64,000 nt of DNA from assembly GCF_048820975.1 (NCBI RefSeq), contig NZ_JBMEUF010000001.1, forward strand, positions 2,108,001-2,172,000, read 5' to 3'. The translations under genes were made by a program, and so were the position numbers. This document shows, one piece after another, positions 44,531 through 53,949 of this stretch. The DNA comes from Glaciecola sp048820975. GTDB lineage: Bacteria; Pseudomonadota; Gammaproteobacteria; Enterobacterales; Alteromonadaceae. Below the pieces are notes generated by a model, which had not been told where the DNA came from, made no database searches, and saw nothing but the letters and a program-made list of their open reading frames with translations. Positions within the stretch are counted from its first letter, which is position 1. Each line of letters begins with the position of its first letter.

Positions 44531-45912
44531 GAAAGTGGCAAGTTGACTGCTCAGATAAAGCTATTAGTGCTTATAATAAAGGGCAAAAACACTTTCTATG
44601 CCTAGCTACTCCTGGCGCGGGGAAAACTAGGATGGCCGCTGAGATAGCAAAGCGATTGTTGAATAGCAAAGAGATTGACTATGTGTTTTGTTTTTCACCG
44701 TCGATAACCACTTCAAAGGATATGCGATTCACACTAGAAAATGAGCTCAATGTCTCCATGATGGGCTTATTGGGATGCAAGGGAAGCTGCGTTACCTACC
44801 AGTCATTGATGTACAAAAATGCCAAGTTCTGGGATGTATTTCGTAGCCATAGGGTTTTTGCCATTTTTGACGAAATTCACCATTGCGGTGGCAATCTTGT
44901 TGAAAATGCAAATGTTTGGGCAATGCATATCCTGATGAATGTAAAGTCCCATGCGACTTTTACACTTGCGCTTTCTGGCACACCTTGGCGCTCTGATAAC
45001 CGTCCTGTCACATTGTCGCATTACTCTAATGTAGATGGCGCGCTGCAATGCGACTTTGAATATGGTTTAGCTGAGGCGATAGAAGACAATGTTTGTAGGA
45101 CACCAAGCGTTTCTATCATCGATAATAACAATATTGGTGTTAAAGATAGTTCAGGCACAATCACTAATTACAAGAGCATTGAAGACATATTACAGAGTGA
45201 GAGTATTTCTTATCAAAGCATTATCGAAACTGCCGAAATAATTGATTTCTGCCTTGAAAAAGCCATCGAAAAATTAACTAGTATCAGGATCAAAAATCCT
45301 ACGGCAGCTGGCCTAATCGTTGCCTCCACGGTCGAGCATGCGAAAATAATCGCTAATAAATTACAGTGCATCAATGGTGATTCGGTCCAAGTAGTGTCTT
45401 ACAAAAATCCTGATAGCGAGCGAGTGATCGACGAGTTCCAAACAAGTAACGCGCAATGGCTTGTGTCAGTCGGGATGGTGAGTGAAGGAACTAACTTACC
45501 GCGATTGCAAGTTTGCTGCCACCTTACGCGAATAAAAACAGAACTTCACTTCAGGCAGATCTTAGGCAGAATAGTAAGGCGCGTTGACGGACAAAAATAT
45601 GAAAAAGCCCATTTGTTTGTTCCTGCCCAACCTCAGATTATAGCGTATGCAAAAAGGCTCAATGAGGATTTGCCTAACGAACGAGTGATTGTCAGTAGTG
45701 TTTTGTCTGATAAGTTTATAAGCTTTGACAAGCTTAATCCTGAATTTGGTATTAACGACGACGAGATTTTAAGGGTAGTAGATGATTCAAAACGGCAAAC
45801 CGATGCAAATACATTAGGCTTAAATCAGGTTACCACACTCTTAGATAGCTTCATCGATGGTATATCTTTCAGTGGCAAGTTTACGTCTTCTGTTGTTAAA
45901 AGTGCATTTTAA
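44521..45912 (+). CDS. DEAD/DEAH-type SF2 helicase
   Basis: 463-residue superfamily 2 helicase. Motif I is ATPGAGKTRMA (about residue 30), motif II FDEIHHCGG (DEIH variant, about 117), motif III LALSGTPW, and the second RecA domain has SVGMVSEGTNLP and QILGRIVRR (motif VI). No nuclease or extra domain is attached, and there is little outside the two RecA folds beyond about 90 C-terminal residues. The layout resembles XPB/RAD25-type helicases of defence islands. It is the second gene of a pair with the winged-helix-like protein, overlapping by 10 nt. Confidence 0.9.
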   Translation: MALRKWQVDCSDKAISAYNKGQKHFLCLATPGAGKTRMAAEIAKRLLNSKEIDYVFCFSPSITTSKDMRFTLENELNVSMMGLLGCKGSCVTYQSLMYKNAKFWDVFRSHRVFAIFDEIHHCGGNLVENANVWAMHILMNVKSHATFTLALSGTPWRSDNRPVTLSHYSNVDGALQCDFEYGLAEAIEDNVCRTPSVSIIDNNNIGVKDSSGTITNYKSIEDILQSESISYQSIIETAEIIDFCLEKAIEKLTSIRIKNPTAAGLIVASTVEHAKIIANKLQCINGDSVQVVSYKNPDSERVIDEFQTSNAQWLVSVGMVSEGTNLPRLQVCCHLTRIKTELHFRQILGRIVRRVDGQKYEKAHLFVPAQPQIIAYAKRLNEDLPNERVIVSSVLSDKFISFDKLNPEFGINDDEILRVVDDSKRQTDANTLGLNQVTTLLDSFIDGISFSGKFTSSVVKSAF

Positions 45913-46085
45913 GCTGCATGCTCAATGGTTGGTTTATTTTAACGTCAGAGATAACTCTACAAGTATACCAAGTGGATATTAGGTAGTAGCTCTTGGGCTA
46001 AAACTGCAGAAAATATTATGAAAGTTTAGAGAAAAAATCGTCGGAAACTATCGACAAACAACAAAGTAAAAAGGAATTGAAACTT

Positions 46086-47042
46086 ATGTTTAGATTACAA
46101 TTATTCAATATAGCTTTAGTCTTACTGGCGTTGGTTGGAATGGCCGGTTGCGGCTCAACTCCGAACAAAGTAGCCAAATACGAAGTAATTGAGCCAATAA
46201 AAGTGCACTCAACGGAAGTCTTTGAATGGAACAATGATGCATCACGCGCAGCAAACTTTGCGAAAATGGGACACAAAGCTGGATTGGGATTCGGCTTGAG
46301 GGATAAAAGCAATCCAAAAGGTAATATCCAAGGCGATACGTCGAATAAATTCCTAGATGTCGCGACAGGGTTCTTAGCGATGGACCTAGGCACCGGTTTA
46401 GCAACTGCATTTAATGAAAACCAGCGAGATAATAAAACTAGGTTTGCACCATATATGGTGGACTTTGTTGATGCTAAACAAGAAAACCTCAGCGAAGCTG
46501 AATTAGCTGAGCTTGTGATTGCTAGTTTAAAAGTAAAAATGGAACGAGCGTTGAATAAAACTGAATATGCCAAGAGCATAATTAGAGCGTACTCTGATAA
46601 CAACCCTTTGGGCATGGTTACATCAAGGGTCCTATTGCAAGGCGATATTTGTATCGAAGGGACAAATTACTTGATGCCGGATTCCAGAAAAACAAGGAAA
46701 ATAGGTGTTCGAAATGCTGACATGATTATCGGTTTGAACAAGTCAGCCATCGATGTTGATAAGTCCTGTGGCTTTGAGGTTGGCTCATCTATTACAGGTA
46801 AGGTAGATGGTAAATTCATCGTTGTTCATGAAATAGTCGCAAGTAATTTAAATGTATATATTGCGCAACAAATTGCAATGCATACAGATATGGCAATAAT
46901 CTTTCCAGAATATCTTTCATTTCATCATGCATCAGATATGCAGGAAAAATATACCTTTAAATATGATTACACCTTTGTCACTTATAAGGGTGAACAACTT
47001 CTTTTTGATAATCGAGAAGTATCAACTGAGCCAGCTTTTTAG
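46086..47042 (+). CDS. Island lipoprotein 1, unknown function
   Basis: 318-residue predicted lipoprotein. The signal peptide ends in the lipobox VGMAGC, with Cys at about residue 22, then GSTPN. The start at 46086 is chosen since AAGGAA lies 10 nt upstream; an in-frame TTG at 46077 would be too close to it. A conserved block shared with the next gene includes GFLAMDLGTGLATAFNENQR and, later, LLQGDICIEGTNYL. No family recognised. Two Cys near ICIEGT and SCGFEV may bond. Probably membrane-tethered in the periplasm. Surface exclusion or sensing roles are guesses. Confidence 0.78.
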   Translation: MFRLQLFNIALVLLALVGMAGCGSTPNKVAKYEVIEPIKVHSTEVFEWNNDASRAANFAKMGHKAGLGFGLRDKSNPKGNIQGDTSNKFLDVATGFLAMDLGTGLATAFNENQRDNKTRFAPYMVDFVDAKQENLSEAELAELVIASLKVKMERALNKTEYAKSIIRAYSDNNPLGMVTSRVLLQGDICIEGTNYLMPDSRKTRKIGVRNADMIIGLNKSAIDVDKSCGFEVGSSITGKVDGKFIVVHEIVASNLNVYIAQQIAMHTDMAIIFPEYLSFHHASDMQEKYTFKYDYTFVTYKGEQLLFDNREVSTEPAF

Positions 47043-47113
47043 TTGGAAAAATAGATTAATATTTTAGGGCGGCATAAGGTTTGCCGACTACAAGCCAAAA
47101 TGGATGCAAGTAC

Positions 47114-48082
47114 ATGTTAAACTTAAGAATCATATTTATAGTAGTTTTTGTCTCATTTGGAGTGACAGGCTGCGGCTCAACTCCTAGCATTACACAGCCT
47201 CTTGACGAGGTGAAACCGATATTCAACTATTCTACGAGTGTTTTTAAATGGGACCAGAGCAAATCTACAGCATTGAATATTGCTAATATGGGAAAACCTG
47301 CCGAGCTGGGGTTTGGACTTAATGATAGAAAGAATCCCTTGGAAGGAGTCCAAAGTGAATCTTCAAGTAAGTTAGGGTCCTTTGTCTCCGGCTTCTTAGC
47401 CATGGATATTGGTACTGGTATCGCGACTGCATTTAATGAGTCGCAGCGTGACGATAAAATTAGATATAACCCGTATATAGTTAGTTTTATTCCAAAACAA
47501 TCGATAAATTTAGATGACAAAATTGATACGGCTAAAAAAGTAATGTCTTTAATAGAACAAGAGTTTAGCGTTGGATTGAGTAAACAGAGAGAGGTTGATG
47601 GGGGAGTAGTTGGTATCTACAGCGATAGTAACCCACTAAACTTGCTTACATCTCGACTGGTGATGCATGGAGACATCTGTAGAAAAGGTACAGACTTTTT
47701 AGCCCCTAGCAGTAATGTGGGTGTAAAGCTGAATGATAGAGATATGAGCAGTTTGCTTGGGATTAATGGGAAGCATTTAAACTACGAACTACGATGCAGT
47801 ATTAATTTTACATCAGGCATAGTCGGGAGCATAGATGATTTATACATCGTGGTGCACAACGTAGCTGCTAGTAACCTTGCTTGGTATACTATGCTGCAAG
47901 TTTCTGAAAGCTCTAAATTAGCTTTTATATTTCCAGAATATTTTAACCATTTCAACGCATCTACCTATGAAAAATTCACATTTAAATTTCCATACACTTT
48001 TGTAATGTTTGACGGGAACAAGTATCTGTTTGATGCTGATGAAATATCCTCTAAGGATGTGTTGAGGCAAGGCACGAATTGA
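47114..48082 (+). CDS. Island lipoprotein 2, paralogue of lipoprotein 1
   Basis: 322-residue predicted lipoprotein with lipobox FGVTGC (Cys at about 20) and the same GSTP that follows in its neighbour. Aligns along its full length with the preceding gene: GFLAMDIGTGIATAFNESQR, IYSDSNPLNLLTSRLVMHGD and FIFPEYFNHFNAST match equivalents there. A tandem duplication followed by divergence is evident. The ATG at 47114 begins the signal peptide; the ribosome site is weak (GCAAG), so coupling to the first gene 71 nt upstream is possible. Function unknown. Confidence 0.78.
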   Translation: MLNLRIIFIVVFVSFGVTGCGSTPSITQPLDEVKPIFNYSTSVFKWDQSKSTALNIANMGKPAELGFGLNDRKNPLEGVQSESSSKLGSFVSGFLAMDIGTGIATAFNESQRDDKIRYNPYIVSFIPKQSINLDDKIDTAKKVMSLIEQEFSVGLSKQREVDGGVVGIYSDSNPLNLLTSRLVMHGDICRKGTDFLAPSSNVGVKLNDRDMSSLLGINGKHLNYELRCSINFTSGIVGSIDDLYIVVHNVAASNLAWYTMLQVSESSKLAFIFPEYFNHFNASTYEKFTFKFPYTFVMFDGNKYLFDADEISSKDVLRQGTN

Positions 48083-48203
48083 GTTTGTAGACCAACTAAA
48101 CAGACACGTTAGCCACAGAATCTGTCACAGGCTCAAGAAAAACGGAACGTTATGTAGTTAATTGGGTAATCAGCCTACTACTGGTAATCACATCAATACA
48201 CGT

Positions 48204-48246
48204 ATGAGCACGAGTGAATTTTTAGTGTACTCGTGCTCATGTTTTT
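48204..48246 (+). terminator. Rho-independent terminator after the lipoprotein pair
   Basis: A 12-bp perfect stem (ATGAGCACGAGT, 48204-48215, with 48229-48240) over a 13-nt loop, followed by GTTTTTC. It stands between the convergent lipoprotein and bcp genes. Confidence 0.75.
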
Positions 48247-48282
48247 CAAATTGAATGGTAATTGCTCAGGGGTATTGGGCGA

Positions 48283-48747
48283 CTATTTGCCGTTTAGGTA
48301 ACTCAATACAATTTCATGGTGATTACTGGTTTTGAACTTGTTAAAGACGTGCTCTATGTTGCCTGATTCATTAATCAAAAAGCTTGTTCTCACAACGCCC
48401 ATGTTCTCTTTGCCCATAAACTTTTTGAGTTGCCAAACACCGTACTTTTCACAAACTTCATGCTCTTCATCCGCCAGCAGGGAGAAATTTAGATCTTGCT
48501 TGTTGATAAAGTTAGTTAGCTTTTTTGGGGTATCAGGGCTTAATCCAAGCACAACAACGTTGTGCGCATCTAACTCAGCTTTAGTATCACGTAACCCCTG
48601 CGCCTGAACGGTGCAGCCCGGTGTTGAAGCGCGTGGATAGAAATATAGCAGCACCTTCTTTCCTTTGAGCCCTGACAGGGTCACAGCGTTATTGTCTTGA
48701 TCATTTAGTGTGAAATCAGGTGCAGCTTGTCCAACTTCTATTGTCAT
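48283..48747 (-). CDS. bcp: Thioredoxin-dependent thiol peroxidase (Bcp/PrxQ)
   Basis: Bcp-type peroxiredoxin of 154 residues reducing hydrogen peroxide and organic hydroperoxides. The peroxidatic Cys is in ASTPGCTVQAQGLRD (about residue 45). In E. coli Bcp the residue five positions later is a second Cys (ACGLRD); here it is Gln. The later Cys in EVCEKYGVW is kept. The FKTSNHH motif near the C-terminus is typical. Inside the island it is probably an accessory copy. It is convergent with the lipoprotein gene and precedes the recombinase operon end, so it may have travelled as a separate cargo gene. Confidence 0.92.
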   Translation of the reverse strand: MTIEVGQAAPDFTLNDQDNNAVTLSGLKGKKVLLYFYPRASTPGCTVQAQGLRDTKAELDAHNVVVLGLSPDTPKKLTNFINKQDLNFSLLADEEHEVCEKYGVWQLKKFMGKENMGVVRTSFLINESGNIEHVFNKFKTSNHHEIVLSYLNGK

Positions 48748-48868
48748 CTGTGTAATCCTTATTTATTTAACATAGAATTATATGCATTTAATTAATGGAG
48801 TATGTAGTTACGTTTGATTCTAGATTTTGTATCGTTAGTTTTTTGTCCTAGAAAATTATCATATTAAA

Positions 48869-49363
48869 TTAGATTTTTTTTGTGAAATCACCTTTTACGA
48901 TGTTATCTGCTCTGGCGTTAACAACCTTATCCATCGCTACTTCACGCTGACTTTCATGCAGCATACCCATGATTTCCTGTACCATTTTAATATGACTTGC
49001 TGCCTGTATAGCTAACGCTTTTTCATGACTTCTAGCAAGCTCGAGATATTCCTTTTTTTTCTTGTTCGCTTGCGTCTTATTGTTTTTTAGCGCTTTCACT
49101 TCAGCTTGTAAAACTTCAATAGGTGTTTGACTTGATTCATCATTCGCAACGCGGGACACGAGTGATTTATTTTCCACCATCTTTCTAATATCTAAATGCC
49201 TACGCAGCGAACCAACCGACAAGCCAGCTTCTTTCTCTACGCTACTGGGATTGATTTTTAGCTTTCCTTCTCGAGCTTTTCTCATTAATTCTCGATTTTC
49301 CGGTTGACCAGCTAAAAGTCGCTCTAGAGCATCAATAAGCCTGTTTTTTGTTAATTGAGACAT
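48869..49363 (-). CDS. Small TnpC-like accessory protein of the recombinase operon
   Basis: 164-residue protein, last of the four-gene recombinase operon; its start overlaps the stop of the preceding gene (TAATG). An N-terminal half with a possible helix-turn-helix (NPSSVEKEAGLSVGSLRRHL) precedes a charged coiled coil (LQAEVKALKNNKTQANKKKK). This matches the layout of DUF6262/Tn554 TnpC-type proteins that accompany paired tyrosine recombinases. Likely DNA-binding helper in integration and orientation. The family call rests on position and pattern. Confidence 0.72.
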   Translation of the reverse strand: MSQLTKNRLIDALERLLAGQPENRELMRKAREGKLKINPSSVEKEAGLSVGSLRRHLDIRKMVENKSLVSRVANDESSQTPIEVLQAEVKALKNNKTQANKKKKEYLELARSHEKALAIQAASHIKMVQEIMGMLHESQREVAMDKVVNARADNIVKGDFTKKI

Positions 49364-51564
49364 TAAGCGTGCACTCCAAAAGGTATCAACAATTCTTTTA
49401 CTTCTTGCGGTAGCACAACAGGTTCATAGCTCACATCTAGATCATTCATGATGCGCTCAGCTGCCGTAATTTTAATATAAGCTTCCGACGCCGTTTGAGG
49501 CGTTAATTCGTTTTGCTCAATGTCCCATAGCATATGAATTTCAGCTTCTTTTCGTTTAGCCTCGGCAAAAACAGCATCAACTATGTAGTCGTTCTTACAA
49601 TCTACACATTCTAATAGATTGACCTGTGTACGCAAACTACAACCTGTTGAGGTACAATAAATTCCCGGAGCAACGGCATGAATATGTCGCTTTTGCTCAA
49701 GGATCTGCTTTTTCCAATAGTTCAGTGAAAGCATGTCTGCATTAACCCTATCTTTAAACATGTTATTTCCAGTCTTCATCATGTTTTTTGCAAACTCTTT
49801 GCCTTTGCCGCCTGCAACACGTTCTTTGTTTGCAAGTTTTTTGAAGATGTTTAAGTAAACTTGAGCTTTTTGATCTACCCTTTCTTCATCTATAGTGTGA
49901 GCTAAGTTTTGTTTGTGCCTTCTGAGTTTTTGGAATTTACTAGCATTTTTAGCATAGTGACGAGTCATAGCCATCGAGATATGACTAAATTGTTGCTTGA
50001 GTTGAGGGAAGTCACAAAGCTCGAAACCAATGAGGTAGTAAGCAAAAGAACGGCGAAGCTGGTGTCCTGAAAATACATACTCGTCACCAATGTTGAATGA
50101 AAGATTAGGGTCAGAAACTTTTAAGTCTATGATGTCATCATTAGTAAGCTTAAGGTTCTCTTTTGTAATACTTTTAAACCAACCTGATAGATGTCTCCCT
50201 AATTCTTTTTTCTTAAGAGTTCCACAATCCTGCTTTACTGAATGGAAAAAGGAATGACTCTTGGGGTGGCGCTTTCTGAGTGGCGAATGCAGCGCTTGTA
50301 ATATCTCGTATGCTTTTTTTCCGACTTCTGTTGTGACGAACTCATCTTGTTTAGACTGAGATCCTCTCACAGTCTTTGAAAGGTCAGCATGAATGATATG
50401 AATCTTTTGCCTAGATATAATTTCTGTTGTGCACCCATTTACCGTGTGCATGTGATGGATTTCATCAGCGCGCATACCGGTGCGAGACATTAAAGCCCAG
50501 AGACAACCGCCACACATACTTTTAAACAATGACTGTGCTTGTGTAAGCCCTTTTATAACTTTATTGCCAATCTGCAATGAACGCTTAGTGTGAAATCTAT
50601 TTATGTATTTGGCCTTAATTGCAGGTTTATACTTTTTAAGCAGTTCAAGTGTCGAATTTTGTGATTGAGTAGTTTGCGAAAGAAAGGCTTTTTGAAAGGC
50701 TTCTTTCCTACCAGTATCTAATTCATTTGCCGTTGATAGGTACCATTGTATTTGTCCATTTTTGATCCTTGCTCTATCGCTTGCAAGGAATTTAGCATAT
50801 CCTAGATAAACCACTCCATTATAGTTTGCGATGTAATCTGAAAGCCTACCAAGTTCGTTACGAATAGGGTATAGCTCATTCACCAGCTTTTCAGATTGTT
50901 GAAGCCCAATGTAGTAGAGGCGCTGCGGGATAACAGTAAATTGCTTCGGCTCATTTGGTGATAAGCCTAGACTCGAGGCAGATATTGATTGACTAAGATT
51001 GACGCTAAACGGCAGTCGTGCCTTTTCTATAAACAATTTATTTAGCGGTGCATAAGTGTGTTCGCGCTCGAAGTCCAAAGTAGTCATTCCGGATAAACAC
51101 CAAGTCTCTAATTGTTCAAAACTAAGCACTTCGAAACTGTTGTGACCATCATCAATTAGGGCTTTAGCGAACTTTTTTAATCCTCGGACTGTCTTTACAA
51201 TAGCCGAAAAAGAGTAATCTCTAGGAGAAAGCCACATCATAATTAATGCCAGTGCTTTTAACTGGTTTGTTACATTACGCTCCATAATCTTGCCATCAAG
51301 AAAGAAATCGAGGGTTTCGGTCTTGTAATCGCATGGATCAAAAAAAGTGTTAAGTTTACGCCAAGAATCGTTGTCGCCAACTTTACCTAATGACTCACCT
51401 GTTACTCCAAAACCAATCTCGAGCGTTTCTAAGTGCCCCCAATCTTTTGATTTAATCGCGGGCTCCAACACGTCTTTCAGATAGTTTGTATAGCTTCCGA
51501 CATTACTTTGCGCATTGATTAAAGCATTTTGTTGGTTGATCTTGTACTTGGGCAGCTTAATCAT
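49363..51564 (-). CDS. Large tyrosine recombinase, third of the operon
   Basis: 733-residue recombinase with a complete catalytic set: Arg in LMSRTGMRADEIHHM (about residue 354), a Lys in SKTVRGSQSK, HQLRR in FSGHQLRRSFAY (about 503), His in QQFSHISMAMT and the Tyr nucleophile in TRHYAKNASK (about 545). A C-terminal Cys cluster follows (YCTSTGC and ECVDCKND), perhaps a zinc site. Start ATG at 51564 overlaps the previous stop (ATGA). Size and Cys tail fit Tn554 TnpB-type or similar recombinases. Strand exchange at the island ends is the likely job. Confidence 0.88.
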   Translation of the reverse strand: MIKLPKYKINQQNALINAQSNVGSYTNYLKDVLEPAIKSKDWGHLETLEIGFGVTGESLGKVGDNDSWRKLNTFFDPCDYKTETLDFFLDGKIMERNVTNQLKALALIMMWLSPRDYSFSAIVKTVRGLKKFAKALIDDGHNSFEVLSFEQLETWCLSGMTTLDFEREHTYAPLNKLFIEKARLPFSVNLSQSISASSLGLSPNEPKQFTVIPQRLYYIGLQQSEKLVNELYPIRNELGRLSDYIANYNGVVYLGYAKFLASDRARIKNGQIQWYLSTANELDTGRKEAFQKAFLSQTTQSQNSTLELLKKYKPAIKAKYINRFHTKRSLQIGNKVIKGLTQAQSLFKSMCGGCLWALMSRTGMRADEIHHMHTVNGCTTEIISRQKIHIIHADLSKTVRGSQSKQDEFVTTEVGKKAYEILQALHSPLRKRHPKSHSFFHSVKQDCGTLKKKELGRHLSGWFKSITKENLKLTNDDIIDLKVSDPNLSFNIGDEYVFSGHQLRRSFAYYLIGFELCDFPQLKQQFSHISMAMTRHYAKNASKFQKLRRHKQNLAHTIDEERVDQKAQVYLNIFKKLANKERVAGGKGKEFAKNMMKTGNNMFKDRVNADMLSLNYWKKQILEQKRHIHAVAPGIYCTSTGCSLRTQVNLLECVDCKNDYIVDAVFAEAKRKEAEIHMLWDIEQNELTPQTASEAYIKITAAERIMNDLDVSYEPVVLPQEVKELLIPFGVHA

Positions 51565-53945
51565 GAGTCACTCCTAATTGACAGTGCTTGGCTATGATTT
51601 AAGGATAGGATGGCATGTTGTGACGTTACTCTCTGATGGCGCCCATTTTTATTGAATAATGATATTGCCGCTTCGTATACATCTGGGCTAGCAGCATCGA
51701 GAGTTGACTCGAAGGCTGCTATTTTCTCATGAACATCGTCCCGCGCTTCAGGAAATAGATTCACTGTTTCTTTTAACACATCAACGAAAGAAATAAGTTT
51801 ATATATGGATTGTGTGTCATCGACAGCTTTGGCTGATTCGCATTTATAACACATGTCATATTCAGAGCAGGGGAGTTGCAGCCTCATAGCATTATTAGTC
51901 TCGCGTTGAGTACTTTTTCCATTTAGAAAGCTCTGTTGCCCATTACAATGAACGCCATTGGGGTTAGTTTTTGCTTTTTCTTGCTCTTGCTTTTTTTTCC
52001 ATTCGTCATGTGTCAGCATTGCTATGCCAAGTTTGGCAGCGACTGATTTTTTCGCGAGCTCTAAATTTGCACTTGCGTCCAATTTTCCTATAACTTGTAC
52101 AGCTTGAGAGAGAATAATTTTGTTTAGTCGCGGGTCACCATTTGCATAATGCTTATCAATTGTACGTAGAAGGTTTTGTAAGGTACTTTGCACTGCGATT
52201 GTGCCACCATGAGAAAAAACTTGATTGCTAGTCATCTCTCGCCAGCGGCTTGAATGGAGTGATATGTAATACTCGTTTGGTCCAAGTGACCACCCTTTAG
52301 GCCTTTGGGCACGAATGGGGCTAATACCCTCCCAATCTTTAACCGGCTGCTTACTTCCACCTCGTTTCAGCAATAACCGTTCGTATTTTTTAGATTGTTT
52401 GTCGGCTAACTCAGTAGAGAATTGTTCAATATCTTTGATTAGTCTTTTGTCCGAAGCAGGTATTAAAAAATGATTATGATCGCCATTCCTGTATTCGAAT
52501 GACACTTTAATGTTGCCGTCTTTATCTATGGGTGAATATTTTAGCGGTAGCAAGATACCTTTGAGGGGAAGGTCTGTGTAGCACGATAAAATACAGTATG
52601 CACTTTCTCTAGCTCCTCTGTTTGCACCGAATTTTGAACATGGCCGCGTCACTTTACTTACGACCATTCTCCCTAGTTCGTTAATCACTTTTCCAAGCTC
52701 TATAGTGCATTGGTTCCGATAGCTGTAAAATAACTCTTGCAACCACGGCACGCAGGATAACCGGTTAGGGGATAGTAAGTTCAGATCGACACACAGGTGT
52801 TTATTCAGTTCTACCAAATTAAAAGAGCTATTTTCTTCACCATGGTCATTAATGGTGAACAGCAACGTAGATCCTTTTTCACCCCCTCCATAGAGACTTG
52901 ATAGCTTCTCAAGAGTTCTAATGAACCTTACACCATCTTTCTTATCAACATCGAAGCTTTGATTGGTGAACAAAGCATCCACCTTTTTATTTGCACGCCT
53001 TTTAAAACTAGATACTTTAATGACTTTTAGTTTTTTATCTCGATCTTCAGTATGGACCTTGATTGGATGACCAATACTTCGTATATCGCTATCGTTAAGT
53101 GAGGTATAAAAGCAAACGAGGTGATATGCCGCTCCCATTACCATATTGAACGCAGAGTTTGCTCTTACTATTTTTCCATTCTTACTTGGAGTATATAACT
53201 GAATTTTGTTGGATGTGTGTATTGAAATTACTTGTTTATAGCCAGCCAAATCAATCACAACAGGTAGTTCAATCGGGAGATCAATATTGTCTTTTTTTGC
53301 AGCAATTAACTGTGGAGCTAGGGTGAAAAATAGTTCACTTAACCGAGTGACTAGAATTTCTTCTTCAGCCTCAGAGTATCCTTTAAGTGGCTGTTTTTCA
53401 CAGGCAAATCCTCTGTGCTGATTCTTCCACGACTCAGCAGGTAATCCGCACCACGATAGAGCCGTACGAAGTTGTGAAGCGATAGTTCCTGCGGTACTCT
53501 CTTTTATTCCAATTTCGTCACCGTGTTCCATTTCCCAAAGCTTCTTTGATGGTCTATACATTCTAATTCGATGTCGTAATTCGCCATCATTCCCTACATA
53601 TTTTAAATAACCTGCTTCCGACAAAGGAGAAATAGACATAGTGTCACAAAAGACAATAAATGCTCTTAAATTGTCGTAAGATGAAGCGATACTCCGCACT
53701 GAATTACCATTTTCGAAATATTCGTTTGCCTTTTTACAATACTTTCTTATATAGGGGGCTCGACTGCTTATTTTTCGATTATTGATGTCTGCACCAAAAT
53801 ACAATAGATGTGATAAATCAAGTTTTTCTACTTTTCTTTTCCGGCCATCATGAAATGGAATTGAAAGATTCAGTGGAAAAATGTCTTTTCCATTTCTAAC
53901 GTGCTTAACGGTTTTAGAGTATCTAGCTAGTGGACTTTTAGACAT
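51561..53945 (-). CDS. Large tyrosine recombinase-like protein, second of the operon
   Basis: 794-residue protein with a divergent tyrosine-recombinase core. HSSRWREM (about residue 561) fits the HxxR motif, and TIDKHYANGDP (about 598) fits the Tyr nucleophile region; the first Arg may lie in NRGARESAYCIL (about 444). A Cys cluster occurs near residue 710 (CSEYDMCYKCES). The long N-terminal part (about 400 residues) is unlike standard integrases. The gene begins 4 nt after the first recombinase and overlaps the third by 4 nt, so the three proteins are made together and likely act as a complex. Catalytic activity of this one is uncertain. Confidence 0.78.
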   Translation of the reverse strand: MSKSPLARYSKTVKHVRNGKDIFPLNLSIPFHDGRKRKVEKLDLSHLLYFGADINNRKISSRAPYIRKYCKKANEYFENGNSVRSIASSYDNLRAFIVFCDTMSISPLSEAGYLKYVGNDGELRHRIRMYRPSKKLWEMEHGDEIGIKESTAGTIASQLRTALSWCGLPAESWKNQHRGFACEKQPLKGYSEAEEEILVTRLSELFFTLAPQLIAAKKDNIDLPIELPVVIDLAGYKQVISIHTSNKIQLYTPSKNGKIVRANSAFNMVMGAAYHLVCFYTSLNDSDIRSIGHPIKVHTEDRDKKLKVIKVSSFKRRANKKVDALFTNQSFDVDKKDGVRFIRTLEKLSSLYGGGEKGSTLLFTINDHGEENSSFNLVELNKHLCVDLNLLSPNRLSCVPWLQELFYSYRNQCTIELGKVINELGRMVVSKVTRPCSKFGANRGARESAYCILSCYTDLPLKGILLPLKYSPIDKDGNIKVSFEYRNGDHNHFLIPASDKRLIKDIEQFSTELADKQSKKYERLLLKRGGSKQPVKDWEGISPIRAQRPKGWSLGPNEYYISLHSSRWREMTSNQVFSHGGTIAVQSTLQNLLRTIDKHYANGDPRLNKIILSQAVQVIGKLDASANLELAKKSVAAKLGIAMLTHDEWKKKQEQEKAKTNPNGVHCNGQQSFLNGKSTQRETNNAMRLQLPCSEYDMCYKCESAKAVDDTQSIYKLISFVDVLKETVNLFPEARDDVHEKIAAFESTLDAASPDVYEAAISLFNKNGRHQRVTSQHAILSLNHSQALSIRSDS

Positions 53946-53949
53946 GCAT

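Noticed and set aside
46016..46615. 199-codon minus-strand frame opposite lipoprotein 1
   Set aside because: The plus-strand frame has a lipobox, ribosome site and a full-length paralogue next door; the minus-strand frame has none of these.
48116..48160. GTTAGCC near the lipoprotein end as another integron core site
   Set aside because: It breaks the GTTRRRY consensus and has no partner core or hairpin around it.
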